DNA of 33,639 nt from Streptomyces sp. 8L (GTDB taxonomy: Bacteria > Actinomycetota > Actinomycetes > Streptomycetales > Streptomycetaceae): positions 1 through 33,639 of the forward strand of contig NZ_JAIUKE010000074.1 of assembly GCF_020176795.1 (NCBI RefSeq), read 5' to 3'. Below, piece after piece: positions 15,978-25,020 of the stretch. The notes beneath the pieces are model-generated. The model saw only the letters and a list, made by a program, of their open reading frames with translations. It ran no database searches and was not told the origin of the DNA. Made by a program: the position numbers and the translations under genes. Numbering within the stretch: position 1 is the first letter of the stretch; each line of letters starts with the position of its first letter.

Positions 15978-17930
15978 TCACGCCTCCGGCAGGTTCGCCA
16001 GCTGCGCCGTGATGCGCGCGATGTCCGCCTCGGCCTTCGCGAGGCGGCCCCGGATCTTGTCGACCACCTGGTCGGGCGCCTTCGCGAGGAACGCCTCGTT
16101 CGCGAGCTTGCCGTTCGCCTGGGCCTTCTCCTTCTCGGCCGCGCCCAGGTCCTTCGCCAGGCGCTTGCGCTCGGCCGCCACGTCGATCGTGCCCGACAGG
16201 TCGAGCGCGACCGTGGCGCCCGCGATCGGCAGGGTCGCCGTGGCCTGGAAGTCCTCGCCCTCCGGCTGGAGGCGCAGCAGGGCGCGGATCGCGGGCTCGT
16301 GCGCGGCCAGCGACGTGCCGGACAGGTCGAGCCGGGCCGGCACCCGCTGGCCGGGCTGCAGGCCCTGGTCGGCGCGGAAGCGGCGGACCTCGGTCGTGAC
16401 CTCCTGGAGGTGCTCGATCTCCCGCTCGGCCGCCTCGTCGCGGAAGCCGCTGTCGGCGGGCCACTCGGCGACGACCACGGACTCGCGTCCGGTCAGCGTC
16501 GTCCACAGGGTGTCCGTGACGAACGGGACGACCGGGTGCAGCAGGCGCAGGGTGACGTCGAGGACTTCGCCGAGGACCCGGCGGGAGGCCGCCGCGCCCT
16601 CGCCGCCCGCCGCGAACGTCGTCTTCGACAGCTCGACGTACCAGTCGAAGACCTCGTCCCACGCGAAGTGGTAGAGCGCGTCGCTGAGCTTCGCGAACTG
16701 GTAGTCGTCGTAGTACGCGTCGACCGCCGCGACCGTCCGGTTCAGCCGGGACAGAATCCACCGGTCGGTGGCGGACAGCCGCTCGGCCGGCGGCAGGTCG
16801 CCCTCGACCGTGGCGCCGTTCATCAGGGCGAAGCGGGTCGCGTTCCAGATCTTGTTGGCGAAGTTGCGGGACGCCTGGACCCAGTCCTCGCCGATGGGGA
16901 CGTCGGCGCCCGGGTTGGCGCCGCGCGCGAGCGTGAAGCGCACCGCGTCCGCGCCGTACGCGTCCATCCAGTCCAGCGGGTCCACGGCGTTGGGGTTGGA
17001 CTTCGACATCTTCTTGCCGTGCTCGTCGCGGACGAGGCCGGTCAGCGCGATGGTGTGGAACGGCGGCACGTCGTCCATCGCGTACAGGCCGAACATCATC
17101 ATCCTGGCGACCCAGAAGAAGATGATGTCGTGGCCCGTGAGCAGCACGTCCGTCGGATAGAACTTCTCCAGCGACGGGGTGCGCTCCGGCCAGCCCAGCG
17201 TGGAGAACGGCCACAGCGCGGAGGAGAACCAGGTGTCCAGGACGTCCGGGTCCTGCGTCCAGCCCTCGCCCGTGGGGACCTCGTCGTCCGGGCCCACGCA
17301 GACCGTCTCGCCGTCCGGCCCGTACCAGACGGGGATGCGGTGGCCCCACCACAGCTGGCGCGAGATCGTCCAGTCGTGCATGTTGTCCACCCAGTCGAAG
17401 TACCGCTTCGACATCTCCTCCGGGTGGATCGCGACCCGGCCGTCGCGGACCGCGTCGCCCGCGGCCTTCGCCAGCGGCTCGACCTTGACCCACCACTGGA
17501 GCGAAAGGCGCGGCTCGATGGTGGTGCGGCAGCGCGAGCAGTGGCCGACGCTGTGCACGTACGGCCGCTTCTCCGCGACGATCCGGCCCTGCTCGCGCAG
17601 CGCCTCGACGATCGCGGAGCGCGCCTCGAAGCGGTCCAGGCCCTGGAAGGGGCCGGGGACGGTGATCACCGCGCGCTCGTCCATGATCGTCAGCGATTCG
17701 AGGCCGTGACGGCGGCCGATGGCGAAGTCGTTCGGGTCGTGCGCGGGGGTCACCTTGACCGCGCCGGTGCCGAACTCCGGGTCGACGTGCGCGTCCGCGA
17801 CGACCGGGATGGTCCGGTCGGTGAGCGGCAGCTTGATGCGCTTGCCGACGAGGTGCGCGTAGCGGGCGTCGTCGGGGTGGACCGCGACCGCCGTGTCGCC
17901 GAGCATCGTCTCGACGCGGGTGGTCGCGGC
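15978..17930 (-). CDS. valS: Valyl-tRNA synthetase, N-terminal third missing
   Basis: About 650 residues of ValS are present, from [11 protein letters not shown] in the editing domain to the C-terminal coiled coil (ending AQLANLPEA). The KMSKS loop ([10 protein letters not shown]) is near fragment residue 297, and the anticodon-binding domain follows. A complete enzyme is about 870 residues: the first 220 or so, including the HIGH motif, are missing because the frame runs into a G/C tract at 17930. Since valS is essential, the truncation is much more likely an assembly fault than a real deletion. The M at 17906 is internal, not the true start. Beyond the tract the frame continues into an unrelated alpha/beta hydrolase. 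Confidence 0.92.
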   Translation of the reverse strand, partial: AATTRVETMLGDTAVAVHPDDARYAHLVGKRIKLPLTDRTIPVVADAHVDPEFGTGAVKVTPAHDPNDFAIGRRHGLESLTIMDERAVITVPGPFQGLDRFEARSAIVEALREQGRIVAEKRPYVHSVGHCSRCRTTIEPRLSLQWWVKVEPLAKAAGDAVRDGRVAIHPEEMSKRYFDWVDNMHDWTISRQLWWGHRIPVWYGPDGETVCVGPDDEVPTGEGWTQDPDVLDTWFSSALWPFSTLGWPERTPSLEKFYPTDVLLTGHDIIFFWVARMMMFGLYAMDDVPPFHTIALTGLVRDEHGKKMSKSNPNAVDPLDWMDAYGADAVRFTLARGANPGADVPIGEDWVQASRNFANKIWNATRFALMNGATVEGDLPPAERLSATDRWILSRLNRTVAAVDAYYDDYQFAKLSDALYHFAWDEVFDWYVELSKTTFAAGGEGAAASRRVLGEVLDVTLRLLHPVVPFVTDTLWTTLTGRESVVVAEWPADSGFRDEAAEREIEHLQEVTTEVRRFRADQGLQPGQRVPARLDLSGTSLAAHEPAIRALLRLQPEGEDFQATATLPIAGATVALDLSGTIDVAAERKRLAKDLGAAEKEKAQANGKLANEAFLAKAPDQVVDKIRGRLAKAEADIARITAQLANLPEA

Positions 17931-17978
17931 GCCGCCCCGCGCGGGGGGGCCCCCGGGCCCGGGCCCCCCGGGGGGGCC
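17930..17978. repeat. G/C tract joining two truncated genes
   Basis: Blocks of G and C runs lie exactly where valS loses its N-terminus and the neighbouring alpha/beta hydrolase loses its C-terminus. Recognisable ValS sequence stops at about 17929; recognisable hydrolase sequence begins at about 17979. This is a probable assembly misjoin or collapsed gap. Confidence 0.8.
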
Positions 17979-18681
17979 GGCCGGCCGCGCGGGCGGCCTC
18001 GTCGTGCTTTACGTCGACGCCGGCCGACGCGCGGTAGTCCGCCACGATCGAGGGGACGGCGGACCGGGAGGCGTCCAGATAGGCCGCGCGGACATCGGCG
18101 GGCAGCGCGGCCGGATCCTTCGTCCACACGTCGAGGAAGTGGCCGAAGAAGGCGTCCGGGTCGGCACTGATCAGCCGCTCGGGCAGGCCGGGCGGCTGGG
18201 CCATCAGGTAGAGGTGGAAGCCGACGGCGGCCGACGCGCCGTGCAGGGCGTCCCACATGTCGAGCGTCGGCAGCACGTCCAGGCATGCCAGGCGGGTGAT
18301 CGCCTGCGGGTGGTCGAGCGCCGCGCGGAAGGCGACCAGGGCGCCGCGGTCGTGCCCGGCCAGGGCGAACCGGTCATGTCCGAGCGCCGCCGCCAGCGCC
18401 ACGACATCCGCGCCCATGGTGCGCTTCGCGTACGTGTCGGGGCCGGCCTCGCCGGGCTTGTCGCTGGCACCGTAGCCGCGCAGGTCCGGGCAGATCACGG
18501 TGTGGTCGGCCGCCAGGTCGGTGGCCACGTGCCGCCACATCAGGTGGGTCTGCGGGAAGCCGTGCAGCAGCACGACCGCGGGGCCCGCCCCGCCGACCGC
18601 CGTGTTCAGGGACACCCCCTCGGCGACCGGGACGCGGTGGTAGGTGAAACCGGGAATGCCGGGAGCGGGGGACGACGTCAT
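17979..18681 (-). CDS. Alpha/beta hydrolase (haloacetate dehalogenase/epoxide hydrolase-like), C-terminus missing
   Basis: About 234 residues of a protein normally near 290-300 are present. The oxyanion segment [11 protein letters not shown] is at about residues 40-50, [11 protein letters not shown] at 66-76, and the nucleophile elbow GHDRG at 109-113 with Asp111 as nucleophile. An Asp nucleophile marks dehalogenases and epoxide hydrolases. In fluoroacetate dehalogenases a second Arg four residues after the Asp helps bind the carboxylate; here it is Leu115, so fluoroacetate is not a likely substrate. The C-terminus, which should carry the catalytic histidine, is lost at the G/C tract. The start ATG at 18681 has AGAGGAA upstream. 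Divergent from the SARP regulator. Confidence 0.85.
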
Positions 18682-18718
18682 GCCGGGTGTTCCTCTCGTG
18701 AACGGGCCAGGGCCCCAG

Positions 18719-18771
18719 CCTCACGCCCGCGGATGAGCATCGGATCAGCACGGCCTAGGGTGGGCGTGAGG
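18719..18771. promoter_or_regulatory. Inverted repeat and putative -10 in the hydrolase/SARP intergenic region
   Basis: CCTCACGCCC (18719-18728) and GGGCGTGAGG (18762-18771) are perfect 10-bp arms 33 bp apart. Between them lies TAGGGT (18756-18761), a plausible plus-strand -10 box. The spacing of about 43 bp centre to centre, four helical turns, would suit two bound dimers. Confidence 0.3.
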
Positions 18772-18938
18772 GCGGTGTCCGCCGGTCGGCGCACGGCTTG
18801 TGACGTGCGCCGGAGCGGACGTACCGGCGGGCGGACCGGGCGGCTGAGCGCTCGCGCGGTCGGTGGACACGGGCGGCCGGCGGGACGCGTGCCCCCGCTG
18901 TCGGCCGCCGGCGGGGGAGAGGAAGGCGGGTCGGTGAC

Positions 18939-21136
18939 GTGGGTGTCGCGATCGGAGTGCTCGGGCCCGTACAGGCCTGGGACGGGGCCGGGGCGCAACT
19001 CGCCCTGAAGGGGCCGCGCCACCGCGCCGTCCTGGCCCGGCTCGTCGTGGCGCGACGTCGTGTCGTCCCCGTGAACCGCCTGGTGGAGGACCTGTGGACC
19101 GAGCCGCCGCCCGACGCGGTCGGCGCCCTGCGCACCTTCGTCGCCGCGCTGCGCCGTGCGCTCGAACCCGAACGGGCCCCGCGTGAACGTCCCCGCCTGC
19201 TGGTGACCGAGGGCCCCGGCTACGCGCTGCGCGCCGACTCCGACGCGGTCGACGCCTGGTGCTTCGAACGCGACGTGGAGGCGGCTGCCGGGGGCCCCCC
19301 CCCCGCGGGGGGCCCCCCGCGGCCCCGGGGCGCGGGGGGCGGGGGGGGGGCCCCCCCCCCCCCCCAACCCCCCCCCGCCGGGGGGCCCCGGGGCCCCCGG
19401 GCGCCGGCCCGTCCCGGGCCGCCGCCGCGGCCGACGCCTGGGCCCGCGGCCGCGGGGGGGGGGGGGCGGCCGGCCCCCCCCCCGCGCGGGCGCCAGACCG
19501 GCTCCAGGAGGCGCTCGGCCGCTGGCGGGGCCCCGCCTACGCCGACTTCGCCGACGAGCCGTGGGCCCGTACGGAACGCGGACGGCTGAGCGAGCTGCGG
19601 CTCCACGCCGTCGAGGCCGGGGCGGAGGCCCGGCTCGCCCTCGGACTCGCAGCCCAGACCGTGCCCGTCCTGGACGCGCACGTCGCGGACCACCCGTGGC
19701 GCGAACACGCGTGGGGCCTGCTGGCGCTCGCGCTGTACCGCTGCGGACGCCAGGGCGACGCCCTCGCCGTGCTGCGCCGCGCCCGTGCCCTGCTGGCCGA
19801 ACACCTCGGAGTCGACCCGGGGCCCGGGCTGCGCCGCCTGGAACACGACATCCTCGACCAGTCTCCGCACCTCGGCCAGGGGCCGGCCGCCGGCGGGACG
19901 GCGGACCGGGTGTGGGCCGGCGCGTCCGCCGCGTACGACAGGGCCGTGGCATCCGGGGCCCGCGTACGCCTCGAATCGACGGTCGGGCTGTTGCGCGGCC
20001 TCGCGGTCACCGGCGGGCCCGGCCTGCTCGCCGCCCGCGAACACCGGGTCGCCGCCGCGCTGGCCGCCGAGGAGCTGGGCGACCCGGAGCTCGCCGCACG
20101 CGTGATCGGCGCGTACGACGTGCCCGCCATCTGGACGCGGGTGGACGACCCCGCACAGGCCGCGCGGATCGTCGCGGCGGCCGGCCGCACCCTCGCGGCG
20201 CTCCCGCCCGACGGACACGACGCGGCCCGCGCCCGGCTGCTCGCCACCATCGCCCTGGAGAGCCGCGGTACCCCCGCCGGGCCCGGGACGGACCCGCCCT
20301 CGCACGGCCGGCGGGCCGCCCTCGACGCGGAGCGGCTCGCGCGGGCCCTCGACGACCCGGCCCTGCTCGCGTTCGCCCTCAACGGCCTGTTCATGCAGAG
20401 CTTCCACCGCACCGGCCTCGCGCCCGACCGCGACGCGATCGGCGCGGAGCTCGTCGCGCTCGCCGCCCGGCAGGGACTCGTCACGTACGAGGTGCTCGGC
20501 CACCTGATCCGGTGCCAGGCACGCTCCGCCCTCGGCGACTTCCCTGCCGCCGACGGGCACGCGCAGTCCGCCGACGCTCTCGCCGAACGCAACGAACTGC
20601 CCCTCGTCACCGTGTTCACCCGCTGGTACCGGGTGTTGCGCCGCGCCGCGACCGGCGCGGGCACGCTCGAAGGGACGGCGGCCGCGTACCGCCGTGCCGC
20701 CCGCGACCTGGACGGCGCGGGCATGCCCGGCCTCGAACACGGCCTCCTCCCGCTGGCACTGCTGTCCCTGCGTGTCAGCCGCGGGCTCCCGGCGCCCACC
20801 GACGTCGAGGACGCGGCCTGGGGCCCCTACGCGCCGTGGGCCCGGCCCCTGGTGCTGCTCGCACGCGGCGACGGCCGGGACCGGGCCCGCACCGCGCTCC
20901 GAGCCCTGCCCGATCCGCCCGGCGACCTGTTGACCGAGGCGATGTGGTGCCTGGCCGTGCGGGCCGCGGTCGACACCGAGGACCGTCCGACACTGCTGCG
21001 CGCCCGCGCGGCGCTCACCCCCGCGACCGGTGAACTCGCCGGCGCGGGAAGCGGGTTGCTCACCCTCGGCCCTGTCGATGTATGGCTGGACGTCATCGCC
21101 ACCGCCCTCGGGTCCGCGGACGGCGACCGCCGGTAG
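18939..21136 (+). CDS. AfsR/SARP-family transcriptional regulator, frameshifted in a G/C tract
   Basis: The first 110 residues are an OmpR-type winged helix (IGVLGPVQAW to GPGYALR), the second part a BTAD domain (LQEALGRWRGPAYADFADEPWARTERGRLSELR to LGVDPGPGLRRLE), and the last 380 or so an Ala-rich helical TPR-like region. No NB-ARC ATPase is visible, so it is shorter than AfsR. The N- and C-terminal parts lie in different frames (start at 18939 in one frame, BTAD onward in another); the break falls in the G/C tract at 19287-19493, so an artefact is likely and the native gene is probably intact. The GTG at 18939 is chosen from the conserved beginning; GGAAGG lies 12 nt upstream. The target may be the divergent hydrolase or a distant cluster. 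Confidence 0.85.
19287..19493. repeat. G/C homopolymer tract inside the SARP gene
   Basis: About 200 bases of long alternating G and C runs interrupt the codon structure between the DNA-binding and BTAD domains. A short natural-looking island (encoding RAAAAADAWARG) remains near 19411-19450. It causes the frameshift. Confidence 0.78.
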
Positions 21137-21191
21137 CGGATCGCCCGCGGCCCGGGGCGCCGGCCTGCCCGTGCGCATGCGGTCGCCCGCC

Positions 21192-22274
21192 TCAGTAGCG
21201 AGTGGTGCTCTCCAGCAGGGGCGGGTAGACGGTGGTCCGCAGCCCGTCCACGGTCGCGCCCGCGTACTTGAGCATCGCGGCCGTCTGCCGGTTGAGGTCG
21301 GCGGGGAAGTTCAGCGCGGGCGCCGACACCTCGTCCAGGGTGGCGCGTTGGCCGTCGGTGAGCCGCACGTCCAGACCGGCCAGGTTCGCTTCCAGATGGG
21401 CGAGGCTCCGGGGCCCGATGAGGGTGGACGTCACACCGGGCCGGCCCCGTACCCAGGCGAGTGCGACCGCCGCCGGGCTCGCACCGGCCTCCTCCGCGAC
21501 CGCCGCGAGCGCGTCGATCACCTCATACTGCGCCTCGCTCGGCGTGCCGAGCACCGACGCCCTGCGGCTGTCCGCGGGAGCCCCGCCCGTACGGGTGTAC
21601 TTCCCGGACAGGAAGCCGCTCTTGAGCGGGCTCCACGGCAGCATGCCCATGCCCGCGTCGCGCGCCAGCGGGATCAGCTCGCCCTCGATGGTCCGCTCCA
21701 GCAGCGAGTACTCCATCTGGAGCGCGGTGACGGGTGTCCAGCCGCGCAGCAGGGCCGTGGTGTGTGCCTTCGCGGTGAACCAGGCGGGGGTGTCGGAGAA
21801 CCCCACGTAGCGGATCTTCCCCGCCGTCACCAGGTCGTCCAGGGTGCGCAGGGTCTCCTCCAGCGGCGTGGACCAGTCGTGGTTGTGCAGCCAGTACAGG
21901 TCGACGTAGTCCGTACGCAGGCGGCGCAGCGACGCGTCCAGTTGGGCGAGGATCGCCTTGCGGCCTGCGCCGCCGCCGTTCGGGTCGCCCACATGCAGGT
22001 TGCCGAAGAACTTGGTGGCGAGCACGACACGGTCGCGCAGCCCCGGCCGCGTCGCGAAGAAGTCGCCGAGGATCTTCTCCGAGTGGCCGTTGGTGTAGAA
22101 GTTCGCGGTGTCGACGAAGTTCCCGCCGCGCTCCAGATAGGTCCGCAGGACCCGCTCCGACTCGGCCACGCCGCAGCCGAGCCCGCCGTCCTCGCCGAAG
22201 TTCATCGCCCCCAGGCAGAAGGGGCTCACCCGCAGGCCCGAGCGGCCGAGGCTCACATAGGAATCGAGTGTCAT
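21192..22274 (-). CDS. Aldo/keto reductase
   Basis: This encodes a 360-residue NADPH-dependent TIM-barrel oxidoreductase. The catalytic tetrad is visible: Asp55 (FVDTANFY), Tyr60, Lys88 (VLATKFF) and His130 (LYWLHNHD). Cofactor-binding parts such as LIGPRSLAHLEANL occur late in the sequence. It reduces aldehydes or ketones. The ATG at 22274 is preferred over a longer frame because GGGAG stands 7 nt before it and MTLDSYVSLGRSGLRVSP matches family N-termini. It is divergent from an AraC regulator whose N-terminal domain is of the YqhC type, a class known to control aldehyde-reducing AKRs. Confidence 0.92.
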   Translation of the reverse strand: MTLDSYVSLGRSGLRVSPFCLGAMNFGEDGGLGCGVAESERVLRTYLERGGNFVDTANFYTNGHSEKILGDFFATRPGLRDRVVLATKFFGNLHVGDPNGGGAGRKAILAQLDASLRRLRTDYVDLYWLHNHDWSTPLEETLRTLDDLVTAGKIRYVGFSDTPAWFTAKAHTTALLRGWTPVTALQMEYSLLERTIEGELIPLARDAGMGMLPWSPLKSGFLSGKYTRTGGAPADSRRASVLGTPSEAQYEVIDALAAVAEEAGASPAAVALAWVRGRPGVTSTLIGPRSLAHLEANLAGLDVRLTDGQRATLDEVSAPALNFPADLNRQTAAMLKYAGATVDGLRTTVYPPLLESTTRY

Positions 22275-22348
22275 TTCTCTGCTCCCGTATCCAGGGGGAC
22301 GTGCTGACCTCTCCGATTGAACCCGCATGACCTGCGTCGATGTGAGAC

Positions 22349-22377
22349 CGATCCTGGAGTCCTCTTGCACGATCCTG
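22349..22377. promoter_or_regulatory. 21-bp-phased direct repeat, candidate AraC-type site
   Basis: CGATCCTG occurs at 22349-22356 and again at 22370-22377, exactly 21 bp apart on the same face of the helix. AraC-family proteins typically bind two such direct repeats. It lies between the AKR start and the araC-type gene start. Confidence 0.45.
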
Positions 22378-22420
22378 CCGAATTCACCAGGATGCCGCCC
22401 TTGCCGCAGTCCGCTCTCGG

Positions 22421-23410
22421 ATGGTTGGATCGAAGGTGTCCCTCCCCGACCCGGCGCGTCGCGACGGAGCCCCGCCCCTCGACGAACTGCGCGCCCTGAT
22501 CGCGTACTACGCGGGGCGGCCGGGCCGTGCCGTCGACGGGGTGATGCTGTCCTCGGTCGAGGAGCCGGGGCCGCCGTCGTCGTCGGTCGCGGACCCCGTG
22601 CTCGCCGTGGTCGCCCAGGGCGCGAAGCGCCTGACGGTCGGCGACCGTGTCCACGACTACGGGGCGGGCCAGTACCTGGTCGTCTCGGTCGGCCTGCCCG
22701 TCACCGGCCACTACACGCGGGCCACGCGCGAGCGGCCCTTTCTCGCGTTCGGCCTCACGCTCCGGCCCGCCGCCATCGCCTCGCTCCTGCTGGAGGCCGG
22801 GCCCGCGGCCCACGCGGAGCGGGACAGCGCCGCGGACGGCCCCGGCGGACGGGGGCCGCGCACACCGCCGGGCATCGCCGTCGGCGACGTCGGGGCCGAC
22901 CTGCTCGACGCGGTGGTGCGGATGATCCGGTTGCTCGGCCGGCCCGCCGATGTGCCGGTGCTGGCGCCGATGGCCGAGCGGGAGATCCTCTGGCGGCTCG
23001 TCACCGGTCCGCAGGGCGCCGCCGTCCGCCAGATCGGCCTCGCGGACAGCCGCCTGTCCCACATCGGGCGCGCGATCCGGGCGCTCCGGGACCGCTTCGC
23101 CGAGTCCGTCCGCGTGGACGAGCTGGCCCGGATGTGCGGCATGAGCGCGTCGGCGTTCCACCGGCACTTCCGTGCCGTCACCGCGATGACGCCCATCCAG
23201 TTCCAGAAGAACATCCGCCTCCGTGAGGCGCGTCTGCTGCTCATCGGCGGGCCGCGGGACGTGGCATCCGTAGGGTTCGCGGTGGGCTACGACAGCCCGT
23301 CGCAGTTCAGCCGCGAGTACCGCAGGCAGTTCGGGATACCGCCGGGCCAGGACGCCGTACGCCTGCGGGAGCTGGCCGCTGCCCCGGAGGCCGCGGCGGT
23401 ACCGCTCTGA
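22421..23410 (+). CDS. AraC-family regulator with AraC_N (YqhC-like) domain
   Basis: This encodes a 329-residue protein with an N-terminal cupin-like AraC_N domain (about 20-180, including DPVLAVVAQGAKRLTVGDRVHDYGAGQYLVVSVGLPV) and two C-terminal helix-turn-helix motifs (about 232-320, VDELARMCGMSASAFHRHFRAVTAMTPIQFQK and VGFAVGYDSPSQFSREYRRQFG). YqhC in Escherichia coli has this architecture and activates an aldehyde reductase and an AKR. By analogy this protein probably activates the divergent aldo/keto reductase. The ATG at 22421 has no good ribosome site; a GTG at 22436 is an alternative start. The N-terminal region holds a longer Ala/Gly/Pro linker near 130-150. Confidence 0.9.
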   Translation: MVGSKVSLPDPARRDGAPPLDELRALIAYYAGRPGRAVDGVMLSSVEEPGPPSSSVADPVLAVVAQGAKRLTVGDRVHDYGAGQYLVVSVGLPVTGHYTRATRERPFLAFGLTLRPAAIASLLLEAGPAAHAERDSAADGPGGRGPRTPPGIAVGDVGADLLDAVVRMIRLLGRPADVPVLAPMAEREILWRLVTGPQGAAVRQIGLADSRLSHIGRAIRALRDRFAESVRVDELARMCGMSASAFHRHFRAVTAMTPIQFQKNIRLREARLLLIGGPRDVASVGFAVGYDSPSQFSREYRRQFGIPPGQDAVRLRELAAAPEAAAVPL

Positions 23411-23488
23411 GGACTTACGGGAGCGCTTACGGCGCGACCGGGCCCGCTGCGTGCTCTTCTCGGCGCCGGGCTCGCTGGGGGCCGGCGC

Positions 23489-23905
23489 TCAGCTCGCGCC
23501 GGGGCGCGAGCCGTGCGCGCCCTCGGAGTCCTGGGCACCGCGCGAATCCGTGCCGGTCTCCTGCCCCGACCGGGCCGGGGGCGCTGTCAGGTACTCCAGC
23601 GTGCCCGTGATCTCCAGCAGGCGCTGGAGCGGTGGCTGCCGGTTGTCCAGGTGCAGGGGGACGTCCGCCGCCACCGTCAGACGCCGGGCCATCAGCAGCG
23701 CGGACAGCCCGGTCGAGTCGCAGTCCGCCAGGCCCCCGCAGTCCAGGCGCAGGCCTTCGGGCCCCGAGCCGGGCAGGTGGGCGCGGACCGCGTCCAGCAG
23801 CTCGCCCGCGGTCTCGTGGTCCAGCTCCCCCGAGAGCCGCAGCAGGACCGCACGGGGCGTCCTTTCGGCGGTGACGGTGAAGACGGGGTACGGAAGTGTC
23901 GTCAT
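23489..23905 (-). CDS. STAS-domain anti-sigma factor antagonist
   Basis: This encodes a 138-residue SpoIIAA/RsbV-like protein, third in a three-gene operon. The phosphorylation loop CDSTGLSALL places the acceptor at Ser64 (or Thr65). When dephosphorylated, such antagonists bind an anti-sigma kinase and free its sigma factor. The last 30 residues are a charged low-complexity tail. The ATG at 23905 overlaps the stop of the upstream cobalamin-binding gene by 4 bp (ATGA) and has GGGAG 6 nt ahead. No anti-sigma kinase (HATPase) gene is nearby, so the partner must be elsewhere. The PP2C phosphatase two genes upstream is its likely activator. Confidence 0.9.
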   Translation of the reverse strand: MTTLPYPVFTVTAERTPRAVLLRLSGELDHETAGELLDAVRAHLPGSGPEGLRLDCGGLADCDSTGLSALLMARRLTVAADVPLHLDNRQPPLQRLLEITGTLEYLTAPPARSGQETGTDSRGAQDSEGAHGSRPGAS

Positions 23906-25020
23906 GCCTGCTCCCCGGCGCCGTTGAGTGTCCTGTGTGCTGATGTCAGAAGGGCCACCGCGCGCGGGAAGTCCGTCAGCCGGCCGGCCAGGATGTCCAG
24001 CGTGCGGGTGAGTGGGGCCGTCGGTACCCCGCGCGCGCCGAGGATGTCCGCGGTCCACAGGAGAAAGCCCGTGAACAGCTCCGCGTCATCCACGTACAGG
24101 GCGGTCGCGAGGAACTCCACGACATGGCCGATGTCCTCGGCCGCGTACTGGCGCTGGGCCTTCGTGTACGCGGCCACCTCCGGGAAACGCGCGGCGAGGG
24201 CGGCCAGCACCTCGGCCACGAGCTGCGGCGCCGACTGCGAGACCAGGGTGAACTCCTGGTCCGCGAGGTGCGGCAGATCGTCCACGGGCTGGTCCAGCGA
24301 GGCGGGGGAGGGGTGCGGCAGTCCTCGCGCCAGCAGGTCGGCTGCGGCCCGCGCGTCGGGCGCCCAGGCGTGTGCGCCCAGCGCCTTCGCGTACCGCCCG
24401 CCGGGACCGAACGCCGCCCCACCCGCGAGTACGGGGGTGCCGACGGACCGGCACGCCGTGATCGCCGCGTGCGCCGCGGGCAGCCGGGTCGCGACCGACG
24501 AGGACAGCGCGACCACATCGGGCGCCGTCCGGTGCAGATGCGCGACGAGATGAGCTGACGGCACCTGCGCCCCGAGGAACTCCACCCGCCAGCCGCGCAA
24601 TCGGAGTACCTCGCTGAGCAGTCGCGCGGGCAGCGCGTGCCACTCGCCGTCCACGCACGCCACCGTCACCCGCCCGCGTGCGGGCTCCGCGCGGGCGGCC
24701 GGGTGGTGGGCGAGCGCGCCAATGACCCGCTCGCTGATGGCGCTGGCCGCGTGCTCCGCCGCCACACTCAGCCGGTTCCCGGCCCACTCGACGCCGACGC
24801 GGTGCTGCACAGGGGCGATCACGTCGAGGAGCACCGACTCCGCGGGTGTCCCCGCGTCCAGGGCGGCGAACACGGCGTCGGCCGCCGCGTACTCGTCCCT
24901 GTCCAGCACCGCCTGCCACAGCCGTTCGCGCCCTGTACGAGGGTCGCCCGCCGCAAGTCCCGAGGGGTCCTCGGCCCCGGGGAGCGAAGGGGCCGGACGG
25001 GCTGCCGGTGTGCGTGTCAT
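23902..25020 (-). CDS. Cobalamin (B12)-binding light-sensor-like protein with C-terminal photoglobin-like domain
   Basis: This encodes a 372-residue soluble protein. A helical bundle (about 30-110) carries W79-x9-E89-H90, the W-x9-EH signature that caps adenosylcobalamin in CarH-type photoreceptors. A B12-binding Rossmann domain (about 117-230) follows, with E126-W-H128 in the place of the E-x-H-x-x-G motif; His128 is the expected lower cobalt ligand, but the motif glycine is Pro131. Residues 255-365 form an all-helical domain (AAEDIGHVVEFLATALYV, FTGFLLWTADILGARG) resembling the computationally described photoglobin family found with B12 light sensors. There is no DNA-binding domain, so it is not a MerR regulator. 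ATGA overlaps link it to the phosphatase upstream and the STAS gene downstream. Light sensing is inferred. Confidence 0.85.
   Translation of the reverse strand: MTRTPAARPAPSLPGAEDPSGLAAGDPRTGRERLWQAVLDRDEYAAADAVFAALDAGTPAESVLLDVIAPVQHRVGVEWAGNRLSVAAEHAASAISERVIGALAHHPAARAEPARGRVTVACVDGEWHALPARLLSEVLRLRGWRVEFLGAQVPSAHLVAHLHRTAPDVVALSSSVATRLPAAHAAITACRSVGTPVLAGGAAFGPGGRYAKALGAHAWAPDARAAADLLARGLPHPSPASLDQPVDDLPHLADQEFTLVSQSAPQLVAEVLAALAARFPEVAAYTKAQRQYAAEDIGHVVEFLATALYVDDAELFTGFLLWTADILGARGVPTAPLTRTLDILAGRLTDFPRAVALLTSAHRTLNGAGEQA

Noticed and set aside
15964..18681. A single 905-residue frame from the hydrolase start through the valS region
   Set aside because: Its first 234 residues are a hydrolase, but beyond the G/C tract it reads valS DNA in the wrong frame (Arg/Pro/Gly-rich). 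Not a real fusion protein.
18939..19589. A separate 216-residue winged-helix protein
   Set aside because: The C-terminal part is translated from the G/C tract; better explained as the N-terminus of a frameshifted SARP gene.
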